Notes under the pieces: generated by a model
Databases searched by the model: none
What the model was told of the DNA's origin: nothing
The model's input: only the letters and a program-made list of their open reading frames with translations
Position numbers and translations under genes: made by a program
Assembly: GCA_964452645.1 (NCBI GenBank)
Contig: CAYVMO010000005.1
Coordinates: 62,001-126,000, forward strand
DNA: 64,000 nucleotides
Direction: 5' to 3'
Origin: CAYXTW01 sp964452645
GTDB taxonomy: Bacteria > Zixibacteria > MSB-5A5 > GN15 > PGXB01
Part shown: one piece after another, positions 1 through 8,700 of the stretch
How the letters are laid out: every line of letters starts with the position of its first letter
Position numbering within the stretch: position 1 is the first letter of the stretch

Positions 1-1269
1 ACCGGTTATGATGTAATTTAGATTGTGTTTCTCAGGCTTGGAAATCAGATCGATTTTTAGTTTGGCCGTCTTAAAATCGACCGCCGGATTTTCCCAGGAA
101 TCGATGGCTATTGAAATCGAAAACAGGTCATAAGTCTCATATAGGTTATTAGCCATTTCCCTGAGATCGTCTAAAAGAATAAACCGACCCGACTTCAGAG
201 CAATCAAACTGGTATCAAAATCCGGAGGGAGGGTGCCGAATTCGATGTCCGTAACGTATATTGAATCGATCAGGCTTTTGCGCGTGAGTTTTTGTTTTAT
301 TTCCCTTTGAGCCTCCATACCGGCCCGGTAACCGAGATCGATAAGTTCTTTCGATTTATCGAAATCGGTCGAGCTGTAACCGGTTATTTCCGGCATGATG
401 ATAACATCGGCCTCTTCCAGGCCGTTAATCAATTTATCCATAGTCATAATGGATGTCACCTGATTGGCGATATCAATCGGGTCGCCGATTTTATCCTTGG
501 GCAGGAGATCACTGGTCGTGTTGACGGCTACATAAAGTCCGAGATCCGGTTCCATATCACGGAGAACATCGACCGGTATCGGGTCGAGCATACCGCCGTC
601 CATTAATATTTTATCCCCCGCATCCACTCCGGTGAAGGCCAGCGGAAAGGCCATTGTCGAGCGCATGGCATCGGCCAGATTACCTTTCGATAATACTTCT
701 TTCCGCCCGCTCACGATGTCAGTCGTTACTGAACGGAAGGGGATTTTTAATTCCGAGAAATCACCGCCGGAGATATAATTAGCTCTTAATGTCAGACGTG
801 TCAGGAGATCGGACAGTTTCTGTCCGGCCGTGATTGCCCGGGGAATATACGGTTTGAAACCATCAAAGCGAATCGAGGCGATAAATCGCTCTTTTTCGGA
901 ACGTTGGGTCAGAAGCATGGTTGTCCTCTGGGGACGATTGGAAAAAAGGCCGTAAAAATCGGTATTATTGATAATTTCCTCAAGTTCCTTTGCTGAAAAA
1001 CCGGAGGCGTACAAGCCACCGATAACGCCGCCGATAGAGGTTCCGGCGATAGCCCCGATTTCCAGGCCGGATTCCTCCAGCGCCTTCAGAACGCCGACCT
1101 GTGCCAGGCCCCGGGCTCCTCCGCCCGAAAAGGCCAGCCCGATTTTAGGTCGAACGTCGGGCGGGTGATACCTGTTTCCGTCCCAGCCAATGAAGATTTG
1201 AGTACTGCCTGCTGTTGCAGAGGCAATCGTAAGACATGTAATTGCTATCAAGATGAAAATAATTTTCAC
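1..1269 (-). CDS. patatin-like phospholipase, C-terminus cut by window edge
   Basis: Reading frame on the minus strand from a GTG at 1269, open to base 1 (partial). An N-terminal signal peptide of about 20 residues ends in ASATA. It is followed by the patatin oxyanion motif GGGARG (about residues 49-54), the nucleophile elbow GTSIGG (Ser78) and the dyad Asp in the DGG motif (Asp224). Family knowledge: a Ser-Asp dyad lipid acyl hydrolase. The signal peptide places it in the periplasm or outer membrane, like the PlpD/RssA-type exported patatins. The part after residue about 300 would carry any POTRA/barrel module, but it lies outside the window. No strong SD precedes the GTG, so the exact start is uncertain. 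Divergent from the next operon. Confidence 0.9.
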   Translation of the reverse strand, partial: MKIIFILIAITCLTIASATAGSTQIFIGWDGNRYHPPDVRPKIGLAFSGGGARGLAQVGVLKALEESGLEIGAIAGTSIGGVIGGLYASGFSAKELEEIINNTDFYGLFSNRPQRTTMLLTQRSEKERFIASIRFDGFKPYIPRAITAGQKLSDLLTRLTLRANYISGGDFSELKIPFRSVTTDIVSGRKEVLSKGNLADAMRSTMAFPLAFTGVDAGDKILMDGGMLDPIPVDVLRDMEPDLGLYVAVNTTSDLLPKDKIGDPIDIANQVTSIMTMDKLINGLEEADVIIMPEITGYSSTDFDKSKELIDLGYRAGMEAQREIKQKLTRKSLIDSIYVTDIEFGTLPPDFDTSLIALKSGRFILLDDLREMANNLYETYDLFSISIAIDSWENPAVDFKTAKLKIDLISKPEKHNLNYIITG

Positions 1270-1320
1270 TTGCCAATCGCCAAAATAGTTTTGTTTAATT
1301 AAATTATTAAGGCCGGTGAC

Positions 1321-2142
1321 ATGGAAAAGCAAGCAATAACATCAAGATTGACACAATCGGAAAAAAAGAAATTAAAATCGCTCCTGACAAAAAAGGGAAG
1401 AAATCGGGAAAAGCTTTTTATTGCCGAGGGTATTCGAGTGCTTGAAGAATCCCTGAAATTCAGGCGTTGGCCACAAAAGGTGTATTATGCACCTTCTGAA
1501 ATAGCGGTGCGTGCGAAAAAATTAATAAATGATTTCCGAAATTTATCGATTCCGATTCAAGCCAGTTCGGCCAAAGCGTTGAATCAGTTATCCGATGCCG
1601 AAACCGGTCAGGGAGTGCTTGGACTGTTTGAAATACCTCAATATATCGACGACGAGCTGATTAAGAATTGCCATTATGTCCTGCTTCTCGATAACATTTC
1701 CGATCCGGGCAATGCCGGGACATTGATCCGTTCCGCTCTGGCCTTTGGTTTTGATACCGTTTTATTCTTAAGCAACTCGGTTGATCCTTATAATCCAAAG
1801 GTGGTTCGTTCGACGGCCGGGGCTATTTTTGGCCTTAAGGTGAAAACGGTCGAAGTGGCCGATATTATATATATAAGAAAGAAATTGAAAATTCCATTAA
1901 TTACTGCCGATTTGAACGGGAATAGAATGGAGACCGAATTAAAGAAGATAAAATCATTTAATGATTTTATCTTCGCGATCGGCTCGGAGCGAGCCGGTTT
2001 ATCAACCGAGATAAAGAAGCTGGCCGATCTAAGTCTGAGAATCGATCATCGACAGGAGGTGGAATCACTAAATGCCGCTGTCGCCGGCTCGATAATTATG
2101 TACCGATTGTTTTCCGGAAAAATTGTCGAGGTCAGAGCATGA
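1321..2142 (+). CDS. TrmH/SpoU-family RNA 2'-O-ribose methyltransferase
   Basis: 273 residues. The N-terminal half looks like the L30e-like substrate-binding domain (FIAEGIRVLEESL). The C-terminal SPOUT domain has the three family motifs: NISDPGNAGTLIRSA (about 125-139), FAIGSERAGLS (about 218-228) and SLNAAVAGSIIMYR near the end, which form the knotted SAM site. Family role: methylates a ribose 2'-OH in rRNA or tRNA, most like the 23S rRNA RlmB/TsnR group. The exact target cannot be read from sequence. The ATG follows a short AAGG. Its last codons overlap the next ORF as ATGA, so the two are probably translationally coupled. Confidence 0.92.
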   Translation: MEKQAITSRLTQSEKKKLKSLLTKKGRNREKLFIAEGIRVLEESLKFRRWPQKVYYAPSEIAVRAKKLINDFRNLSIPIQASSAKALNQLSDAETGQGVLGLFEIPQYIDDELIKNCHYVLLLDNISDPGNAGTLIRSALAFGFDTVLFLSNSVDPYNPKVVRSTAGAIFGLKVKTVEVADIIYIRKKLKIPLITADLNGNRMETELKKIKSFNDFIFAIGSERAGLSTEIKKLADLSLRIDHRQEVESLNAAVAGSIIMYRLFSGKIVEVRA

Positions 2143-3191
2143 TTAAGAAAAGTTATCTAATAGTCATACTATGTTTCATATTTGAGTGCTGCTCTGTTTT
2201 CGCCGAAGATATTTCTCCATACGGCAGCGATCGTTTTATCACCGAAAAAATCGTTTTGGAATCGGAGGCCATTGCCGGGGGAAGAATTTTGCTCCATTCA
2301 TCATCGGACCTTTCGGGAAAATTAAGAATCATGGCCGATACGGTCGATAGTGCTATAATCGAAATTCAAAAGATTGTAAAAACCTCATCCCGATCGAAGG
2401 CAACCGAATATAGTGAATTAACCGATGTGGTTTTCAGAAAAGCCGCAAGCGGTCTTGAGGTCTTATTCAGAACGCCGAATCCGGCGCCCTGGTCGGGTGG
2501 TGATGAATCGGTCGTAATTGAGGGGCAATTACATCTGCCGAAAGAAAGCCAGCTAAAAATCGAGGCCGATTATTTCGACCTGGATATCGAAGGCCCCTTC
2601 GTCTCGGTGGAAAACGATAAATCGTACGGGCGGCTTGATGTTCGGGACGTTACCAAAATCGTGAAATTAACCGGTTCCAATCGTGATATAACGCTGAAGA
2701 ATATAATCGGGGATATCACGATAAATCTCTCTCATGCCGATGTATGGATTGAAGAGATGAAGGCAGAATACCAACCGGCCCGAATCAGCAATGAATACGG
2801 TAATGTCAATATCGAGGGTCTTGAAGGCGAGTTTATTATTACAGACAGTTACGGGAGAATCAGAATGACGGATACGCATATTATCGGCGGCAAGAGCAGT
2901 ATTGAAGGCATTCAGTGCCCGATTCATGTGTCAGTCGAAAGCTTTGAAAAAGCGGAATTGTTTATGTCCAATTCGTACGAAGATATTATCCTGGATATTC
3001 CCGATACCGTCGCGGCCGATTTTTTCCTGAAAACGGATGGGAACGGTGAAATTCACCTTCAGGGTATTCCGGTCAAACCGCTCGTTATCGAGAGTAATTA
3101 TGTCGAACTGAGTTCCGGACGTGAAGGATCAGTAATCAAGGCCGGTATTGAGGGCGGCGGCAATATAAATATCTACGGCTCTTCGGAATGA
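2139..3191 (+). CDS. exported DUF4097-like beta-helical protein
   Basis: 350 residues with a signal peptide (hydrophobic core VILCFIFECC, cleavage near VFA-E). The rest is built of short alternating hydrophobic strands with many Gly/Asp/Asn turns (for example LDVRDVTKIVKL, ITINLSHADVWIEEM), as in DUF4097-type putative adhesins that fold as a right-handed beta-solenoid. No catalytic motif is visible. It overlaps its neighbours by 4 nt on both sides, so it is one cistron of a tight exported-protein cluster. The domain call is by appearance only. Confidence 0.75.
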   Translation: MIKKSYLIVILCFIFECCSVFAEDISPYGSDRFITEKIVLESEAIAGGRILLHSSSDLSGKLRIMADTVDSAIIEIQKIVKTSSRSKATEYSELTDVVFRKAASGLEVLFRTPNPAPWSGGDESVVIEGQLHLPKESQLKIEADYFDLDIEGPFVSVENDKSYGRLDVRDVTKIVKLTGSNRDITLKNIIGDITINLSHADVWIEEMKAEYQPARISNEYGNVNIEGLEGEFIITDSYGRIRMTDTHIIGGKSSIEGIQCPIHVSVESFEKAELFMSNSYEDIILDIPDTVAADFFLKTDGNGEIHLQGIPVKPLVIESNYVELSSGREGSVIKAGIEGGGNINIYGSSE

Positions 3192-4015
3192 TTAGAATGA
3201 TGAGAAAATGTGCCGTTTATAGTCTATTTTTTCTTTTTTGTGTCGGTTCGGCCATGGCCGGTCAACGGATTTTAATTCCTGATGGTGTTTATTATCATCG
3301 TTTTGCTTCGTCGGTTGACAATTTAGAGGCCACCTGGATAAATCCGGCCGGGCTGGGGCAGTCCAGAGATATCAAAGTACAATATATAGGTGTGCTGGGT
3401 GGTGGCGGATTAAATAAAAAATGGGGATATAATATTGTCGGTGACGGTGTCGGGCTTGGCCATCGCGGTTTTGATAATATCTCGGGCGAACGATATGATG
3501 AATATATTTTCGCTGTCGGCGCCGGACTGGTGCAAAAATTCTTCTGGGGCCTGTCGTATCGTTATATCAAAAACGGCCCCGCTATATATAATAAAAGACA
3601 TTTTTGGAATATCGGACTTTTGCTTCAATCCAGCTATAGATTCAGCATGGCGGCGGTTTTTTCTAATCTAAATCGTGGTCGCATCGACGGCAAAAGAACC
3701 GATATTGAACAACTTTATTCATTTTCATATAGACCAAACGGAAATAAAATTACATTTTCGATGGAGATTACGCTGTCAAGCGGCCAGAGTCTTTCGAAAG
3801 CAAATTATAATTATGGGGTCGAGATTAACGCCTGGCGGGGCCTGGCTGTTTATGGAAATATACGTGACAATAATAGTTTTGAAATCGGCTTTGTGGTCAA
3901 TTTAAGGAAATATTTTGTCGGCAGCCAATCGCGATTTAACAGCGATGGCAGTTATTCCGATTCGCCGACTTTTGTCGGTTATAATACCGGATTGCAGCAC
4001 TCGTTTGTTCCGTGA
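3188..4015 (+). CDS. putative outer-membrane beta-barrel protein
   Basis: 275 residues with a signal peptide ending around GSAMA-G. The mature start carries FASSVDNLEATWINPAGLG, close to the NPAG motif at the N-terminus of FadL/PorV-type barrels ("xxNPAgla"). The rest is alternating amphipathic strands rich in Tyr, Gly and Asn, as expected for a barrel. Its function is unknown. The ATGA overlap with the gene before it suggests co-translation. The nearby double Met (MIRMMRK) leaves the start uncertain by a few codons. Confidence 0.7.
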   Translation: MIRMMRKCAVYSLFFLFCVGSAMAGQRILIPDGVYYHRFASSVDNLEATWINPAGLGQSRDIKVQYIGVLGGGGLNKKWGYNIVGDGVGLGHRGFDNISGERYDEYIFAVGAGLVQKFFWGLSYRYIKNGPAIYNKRHFWNIGLLLQSSYRFSMAAVFSNLNRGRIDGKRTDIEQLYSFSYRPNGNKITFSMEITLSSGQSLSKANYNYGVEINAWRGLAVYGNIRDNNSFEIGFVVNLRKYFVGSQSRFNSDGSYSDSPTFVGYNTGLQHSFVP

Positions 4016-4083
4016 GCCGGAATAATCGCAAGTAATTGAAACTTTATAATTTTATAAACGTCTGGATTAAAGTGTGATTTAAA

Positions 4084-5478
4084 ATGGTTGCCGGCAAGAG
4101 CTTTTTTGGCTATCTTGCCGCGGTGTATATGCTCCGAAGTATTATATTTATATCAGTCAGGCTGATCTTTTTTCTTTTTCTGGTATCGCCCGGTTTTTCA
4201 GATGATAGAGTAATCGAAACGAAAATTCCCGATGGTTTGACTCTATTGACGATGGAAGATCATTCTACGCCGCTGGTCGCGTTTGTGATAACCTATCATG
4301 TCGGCAGCAAGGACGAATTACCCGGGAATACCGGCCTTACCCGTATCTGCAGTCATATCATTGGGGAGGGAACGCCGACTTATAAAAGGGGGGAATTTAC
4401 CAGAATCATTCAGGCCGGCGGTGGAATTACGCACTCGATGCCAAGTCAGGATTTAACGATGTTTATCACCAAGGTGCCGTCAAGCATGCATGATACAGTG
4501 TTATTTCTTGAGGCTGATCGGATGAAAAACGTTGTCCCCACGTATGAAAAGCTGTTGATAGCGAAAGATGCATTGAGAAAAGAAAGAATTTCCTACGTAG
4601 ATAATTCGATTTATGGCCATATTAATGAGGAATTCATGAATCTTGCATATCGGGCCCATCCTTATCAAAATCCGCAATACGGCTGGCCGGCCGATATCGA
4701 TAATATATCACTGGAAGATACCAGAGAATTTTTCCAAATGTATTTCCAGCCGGCTAATGTTTTGGTTATGATCGCCGGTGATATAAAAACCGAAAAAACG
4801 ATAAAAATGGTCCGGGACCTTTTTGGAGATATTATCTCAACACCGTTGCCCGAACGGCGAAAAATTGTCGAGCCGGTGCAGTATGGCGAAAGATGTTCAT
4901 ACCTGGAGGGTTCCGCAGGAATTCCGGCTTTTATAATCGGTTATCATGTTCCCGAATTGGCGCATGAAGATATTCCGGCCTTGAGAATAATCAGCGGGAT
5001 TCTAAACGGGGGTGAATCCTCGAGAATTTATAAGCGGATGGTAATCGAGGAAAATTCGGCATTATATACCGGCGGAGGATATATCGAGTCCGAGGATCCG
5101 GGGATATTGTACAATTATGCCATATTGAATTATGATTGCCCCAATTCAGTCGGTGAAAGTCAGATGAAGGAAGAGATAGAAAGGATAAAATCGGAGCCGG
5201 TAACCGACGCCGAATTGGAAAAGGCAAAGAATAACCTTGAAGCTGAATATTATCGCCAGATAAGATTTTTGGATCAGGAGGCGATGGGGCTTGCATTCTT
5301 TAAGACATTAACCGGCGATTGGAGACTTTTTGAGAACCTGGTTCCACAGGCGCGAGCGGTAACCAGGGAAAACATTCTTGATGCGGCAAAAAAATATTTT
5401 ACGAAATCCAACCGCACAGTTGTTTTTCTGACACCGACGGGATCGGCGGAGACCGATGAAATGGATGAAATCGAATGA
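4084..5478 (+). CDS. M16-family (insulinase-like) protein without zinc motif, subunit A
   Basis: 464 residues with a long hydrophobic N-terminus (secretion signal; Met17 at 4132 is an alternative start). The M16 fold is clear: GLT....HIIGEGTP, LFLEADRM, HPYQNPQYGWPADI, LEDTREFFQMYFQPANVLVMIAGD, and GGESSRIYKRM in the second half. The catalytic HxxEH, expected after GLT, reads RICSH (residues 87-91). The first His and the Glu base are lost and only the last His is kept. The Arg/Tyr type residues of the substrate-binding partner (SRIYKR) remain. It probably pairs with the next gene (4-nt overlap). By sequence it should not be an active zinc peptidase. Confidence 0.88.
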   Translation: MVAGKSFFGYLAAVYMLRSIIFISVRLIFFLFLVSPGFSDDRVIETKIPDGLTLLTMEDHSTPLVAFVITYHVGSKDELPGNTGLTRICSHIIGEGTPTYKRGEFTRIIQAGGGITHSMPSQDLTMFITKVPSSMHDTVLFLEADRMKNVVPTYEKLLIAKDALRKERISYVDNSIYGHINEEFMNLAYRAHPYQNPQYGWPADIDNISLEDTREFFQMYFQPANVLVMIAGDIKTEKTIKMVRDLFGDIISTPLPERRKIVEPVQYGERCSYLEGSAGIPAFIIGYHVPELAHEDIPALRIISGILNGGESSRIYKRMVIEENSALYTGGGYIESEDPGILYNYAILNYDCPNSVGESQMKEEIERIKSEPVTDAELEKAKNNLEAEYYRQIRFLDQEAMGLAFFKTLTGDWRLFENLVPQARAVTRENILDAAKKYFTKSNRTVVFLTPTGSAETDEMDEIE

Positions 5479-6863
5479 GAAATATTAAATGTATACGAAT
5501 TTTTTTAATCGGTCTTCTGTTGGTTATCGGGATAAATGCTCTCACATCGGCCGGTGTACTTCCCAAATACAGCGAGTTTTCATTATCAAACGATTTAAAG
5601 GTTATTCTGGTCGAGGACCATCGGCAGCCATTGGTCGATTTTCGTATGTCATTCGACGTGGGGTCATCCTCCGATTCATCACGCTATGCCGGACTGGCGG
5701 CGGTTTCGAGCTATATGTTCAAGGAAGAGACGGAGAATTTTTCGGTTGATGAATTGCTGTCGACGATTGATGCTACCGGGGGTACAATCGATCTCGTTTA
5801 CCTGCGTGACGTAATTTTTATTCAGGGTAATTTCCTGGCACGCGATTTCGCTTTTGCAATGGGGATATTGGCCGAAATGATTCTGCGGCCGCGGTTATCG
5901 GAAGAAGGTTTTGATCGGCGGCGGCGACGACTGCTATCGTACACCCTTCGGGATCGCTCGATTATCAGGAATCATCTTACCAACAGTTTGTATAACGCCG
6001 TTTACGGCGATGAAGGGTACGGTTTGCCGGTGGCGGGGACCCCGGCAGGTCTGAAGAAGATTAAACTGGAAGATGTCAAAAGGTTTTTCGCGCGAAATAT
6101 CCGCCCCAACAATGCTCGGCTGGTTGTTGCCGGGGATTTTAAGGCGGGTGATGCCAAAAAGATTATAAAGAAATTATTTGCCGGTTGGGAAAAGGGCTCT
6201 GATTTTTCGAAACCGATCGTCAATGAATTTTTACCCGATTCCTTAAGAATTATTTTGCTGGACATTCCGGATGCGGCCGGTTCGGATTTTGTCATTGGGA
6301 GACCCGCCGCGCCGCGAAATTCGGAATTTACGGCAAATCTCTTATTGCTTAATTATATTCTTGGACGCGGAGGTGAAGTCTCAAGGCTGTATAAGAGATT
6401 AATTGCCGAACAAAAGCTTGTAACCGATATTTGGTCGGACGTCGACTGGTCGCGGCAGGACGGTATGATTCTGGTCGGCGGGACGACTTCCAACGAGACG
6501 GTTGCCGAAGCGGTCAGACAGACACTGGCGGTTATGGATGAGCTGAAGAGTATGAGGGTTTCCGCCGCCGAACTTGAAGAGGCCAAAAACTTTTATAGAG
6601 GAAATGTTGCCAGTTATTTTGAGACGGGTTATGGTACGGTCAATCATATATCTTATATCCTGAATTGGGGCGAGACTCTGGATCACTATGATAAGATTTT
6701 AAAAGAATTCGATTCAATCACTCCTAATCATCTTCAGAAGGCGGCCCGGCTGTTTCTCAATAAAAATCAAATGACGGTGATAGTTTCGGGTCCGGGGAAC
6801 ATGCTGAGACGACAACTGTCTGAGATTGCCCCAGTCAAGGTTGTCGGTACCGGCCAGGAATAA
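5475..6863 (+). CDS. M16-family protein without zinc motif, subunit B
   Basis: 462 residues with a signal peptide (cleavage near LTSA-G). M16 landmarks: VILVEDHRQPLVDFRMSFDVGS, LKKIKLEDVKRFFARNIRPNNARLVVAGDF, and GGEVSRLYKRLIAEQ in the C-terminal half. The position of HxxEH reads AVSSY (residues 76-80), so all three zinc/catalytic residues are missing. Bacterial M16B proteases usually consist of one active and one inactive chain. Here the adjacent partner is also degenerate. The likely role is a periplasmic chaperone-like or binding chamber, or a partner for an active chain encoded elsewhere. Confidence 0.88.
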   Translation: MRNIKCIRIFLIGLLLVIGINALTSAGVLPKYSEFSLSNDLKVILVEDHRQPLVDFRMSFDVGSSSDSSRYAGLAAVSSYMFKEETENFSVDELLSTIDATGGTIDLVYLRDVIFIQGNFLARDFAFAMGILAEMILRPRLSEEGFDRRRRRLLSYTLRDRSIIRNHLTNSLYNAVYGDEGYGLPVAGTPAGLKKIKLEDVKRFFARNIRPNNARLVVAGDFKAGDAKKIIKKLFAGWEKGSDFSKPIVNEFLPDSLRIILLDIPDAAGSDFVIGRPAAPRNSEFTANLLLLNYILGRGGEVSRLYKRLIAEQKLVTDIWSDVDWSRQDGMILVGGTTSNETVAEAVRQTLAVMDELKSMRVSAAELEEAKNFYRGNVASYFETGYGTVNHISYILNWGETLDHYDKILKEFDSITPNHLQKAARLFLNKNQMTVIVSGPGNMLRRQLSEIAPVKVVGTGQE

Positions 6864-6884
6864 TGAGTAATCATATAATAAAGA

Positions 6885-6911
6885 TAAAAAAAGCTCCGCG
6901 AAGTGCGGAGC
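6885..6911 (-). terminator. intrinsic terminator of the pilin cassette
   Basis: Perfect 7-bp stem GCTCCGC (6893-6899) / GCGGAGC (6905-6911) with a 5-nt loop. On the minus strand a run of seven T follows immediately, just past the stop of the last PilX gene at 6924. On the plus strand it is followed by CTTTTGG, so it may also act weakly for the M16 pair. Confidence 0.88.
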
Positions 6912-6923
6912 CTTTTGGTTGTT

Positions 6924-8657
6924 TTATATACTATCACCAGCCGTCTGTTGCGAATTATCGTAACCCACATCCAGCTGGCTCCAATAGGTTCTCTGGAAAA
7001 CCTGCACGCATGGTGTCTCCGGCGGTAGTTTACTGGGGTCATTCAGATCAGGATCAAAACCCCAATCGCGGGTAGGAGGTCGATAATATGGATTCGGGTC
7101 GGCCAGGCCTTGCCATGTACCCATGGCCTGCTTTGACCGCCAACCTTCAATCATTGATCCACGGAGGGTGAATTTTTTGGCTTGCCAGTCTTCCAGAAAC
7201 CGGGGAAGGTTTTCAAGGCCGCCGCCATAATTGGTGCCCTGGGGCGCAAGATCGCCTGTGATGAAAGATATATTGGCCATCATAGGATTATTTACCACTC
7301 GATCCGTGTAACTGACGCCTGGAGCGGCTTTTGTTCTATCCCAATCATTGGATAAAAATGTCATGGCATCGGCAAGGGCTGCGACCGGTTGCTTGTTTGT
7401 CGAATTAAAATCGCCCTGCACGTAAAGAGGATTTTCCGAGGCAATGGTTAGCGGATTCCCTATATCAGAACCATTTGTCAGCATCGCCGTATTTACAACC
7501 GTACCGTAGGTAGCCGTCGTCGTGGAGCGTTGATCCGAAACATAAATGACCCCGTTTGAAGGGAAATACCCGCTGGTTTTGAGCTTATCCATATCGATTT
7601 GTGTATTACGCGCCCACTTTTGCTCGTGAGAATCGTAGAACATTACGGAGGCGTCACCGGTGATGGTCCCTGCCGGCAAGAACGAGCTTACATCTTGCCA
7701 GACACTACCGACCAATGAATAAGGGACGCCATCAATAATCTTAAGAGTTGCTTTGTTCTCATATGAATCCTGGTTGCTGCCCCCGTCGGCCCTTTCAATC
7801 ATCTTGTAAGGATCATTTTGATTGCTTAAGGGTAAATTGAGGGCATCCTGTCCGAAAGCGTGATCGCGGACACGGCCATCCCAAAGCGCAGTGGCCTCGT
7901 TGTACCAATTGGGGTCATCGGCATCGACCCAACTTCCGCTCTGATTCATGCTGACTCCGACACCTGACGAGTTGGCAAACTGGACATCGCCGAGGTCATT
8001 ATCACCATAACTAAAACCGTGATATATATTGCCACTACAGGTTACTTTATCAAGAAAAGAGAGCAGGACACTGGAGCCGCTTGTCCGCAAGCGCATATCA
8101 CCATTAACATGAACCCGACCATCGATGGACGTATTGTACATCGGTTGCGACCAGAGGTCTTTCATAAAGAAAACGGCCCATTGGAAGATAGGTACACTGG
8201 CGCACTCGAAATTCTGTGTCAACCGTATCTGACCGCCGTCGACCAAAGAGGTCCCGATTGACTCGATCTTATAGGTTTTGACCTGCGCCTTTAAACCGGC
8301 CAGACTGCCATAATTTAATGTGCGTACTACAGCGGCGCCCATATCTGTCGTGGTGTATGTCGCTGTGACATTTTCGTTGATACTTTCATTTCCGGCAGGG
8401 AGCTGCGTCGGCGGTGCACCAGTAGCGTTATACTGGCTCTGAATTGTCGCCGCTGCCCGTTCGAGACCGGATTCGGAGGCATAAAACGCCGACATTTCGT
8501 TCAATTCATTTCCGGCGATACTAATCTCGTCTTCGGCCATCTTCAGAGCTGCCAGCCCGATTATGGTCATCATCAGCATCACCATAAGTGCGATGAATGT
8601 TGAAATTCCCCGCACTTCGGTAAGCCGATTCTTCATCTTTTTTAGATATTTCTGCAT
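6924..8657 (-). CDS. PilX-like type IV pilus minor pilin, copy 2
   Basis: 577 residues. The N-terminus is of PilX_N type: a basic leader, RG|ISTFIALMVMLMMTIIGLAAL (a single membrane helix with no Glu at +5, as in PilX/PilV-class minor pilins), then the AEDEISIAGNELNEMSAFYASESGLERA stretch typical of the family. A long Gly/Asp/Asn-rich extracellular C-terminal region ends with KLPPETPCVQVFQRTYW. It is a paralogue of the next gene upstream (same N-terminus, same C-terminal signature), so the pair comes from a tandem duplication. Last gene of the five-gene minus operon. Met1 or Met8 could be the start. Confidence 0.85.
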   Translation of the reverse strand: MQKYLKKMKNRLTEVRGISTFIALMVMLMMTIIGLAALKMAEDEISIAGNELNEMSAFYASESGLERAAATIQSQYNATGAPPTQLPAGNESINENVTATYTTTDMGAAVVRTLNYGSLAGLKAQVKTYKIESIGTSLVDGGQIRLTQNFECASVPIFQWAVFFMKDLWSQPMYNTSIDGRVHVNGDMRLRTSGSSVLLSFLDKVTCSGNIYHGFSYGDNDLGDVQFANSSGVGVSMNQSGSWVDADDPNWYNEATALWDGRVRDHAFGQDALNLPLSNQNDPYKMIERADGGSNQDSYENKATLKIIDGVPYSLVGSVWQDVSSFLPAGTITGDASVMFYDSHEQKWARNTQIDMDKLKTSGYFPSNGVIYVSDQRSTTTATYGTVVNTAMLTNGSDIGNPLTIASENPLYVQGDFNSTNKQPVAALADAMTFLSNDWDRTKAAPGVSYTDRVVNNPMMANISFITGDLAPQGTNYGGGLENLPRFLEDWQAKKFTLRGSMIEGWRSKQAMGTWQGLADPNPYYRPPTRDWGFDPDLNDPSKLPPETPCVQVFQRTYWSQLDVGYDNSQQTAGDSI

Positions 8658-8700
8658 ATAATTTTATCGGTTTTCCTTTAAATCTTAATCGGCAATTCAT

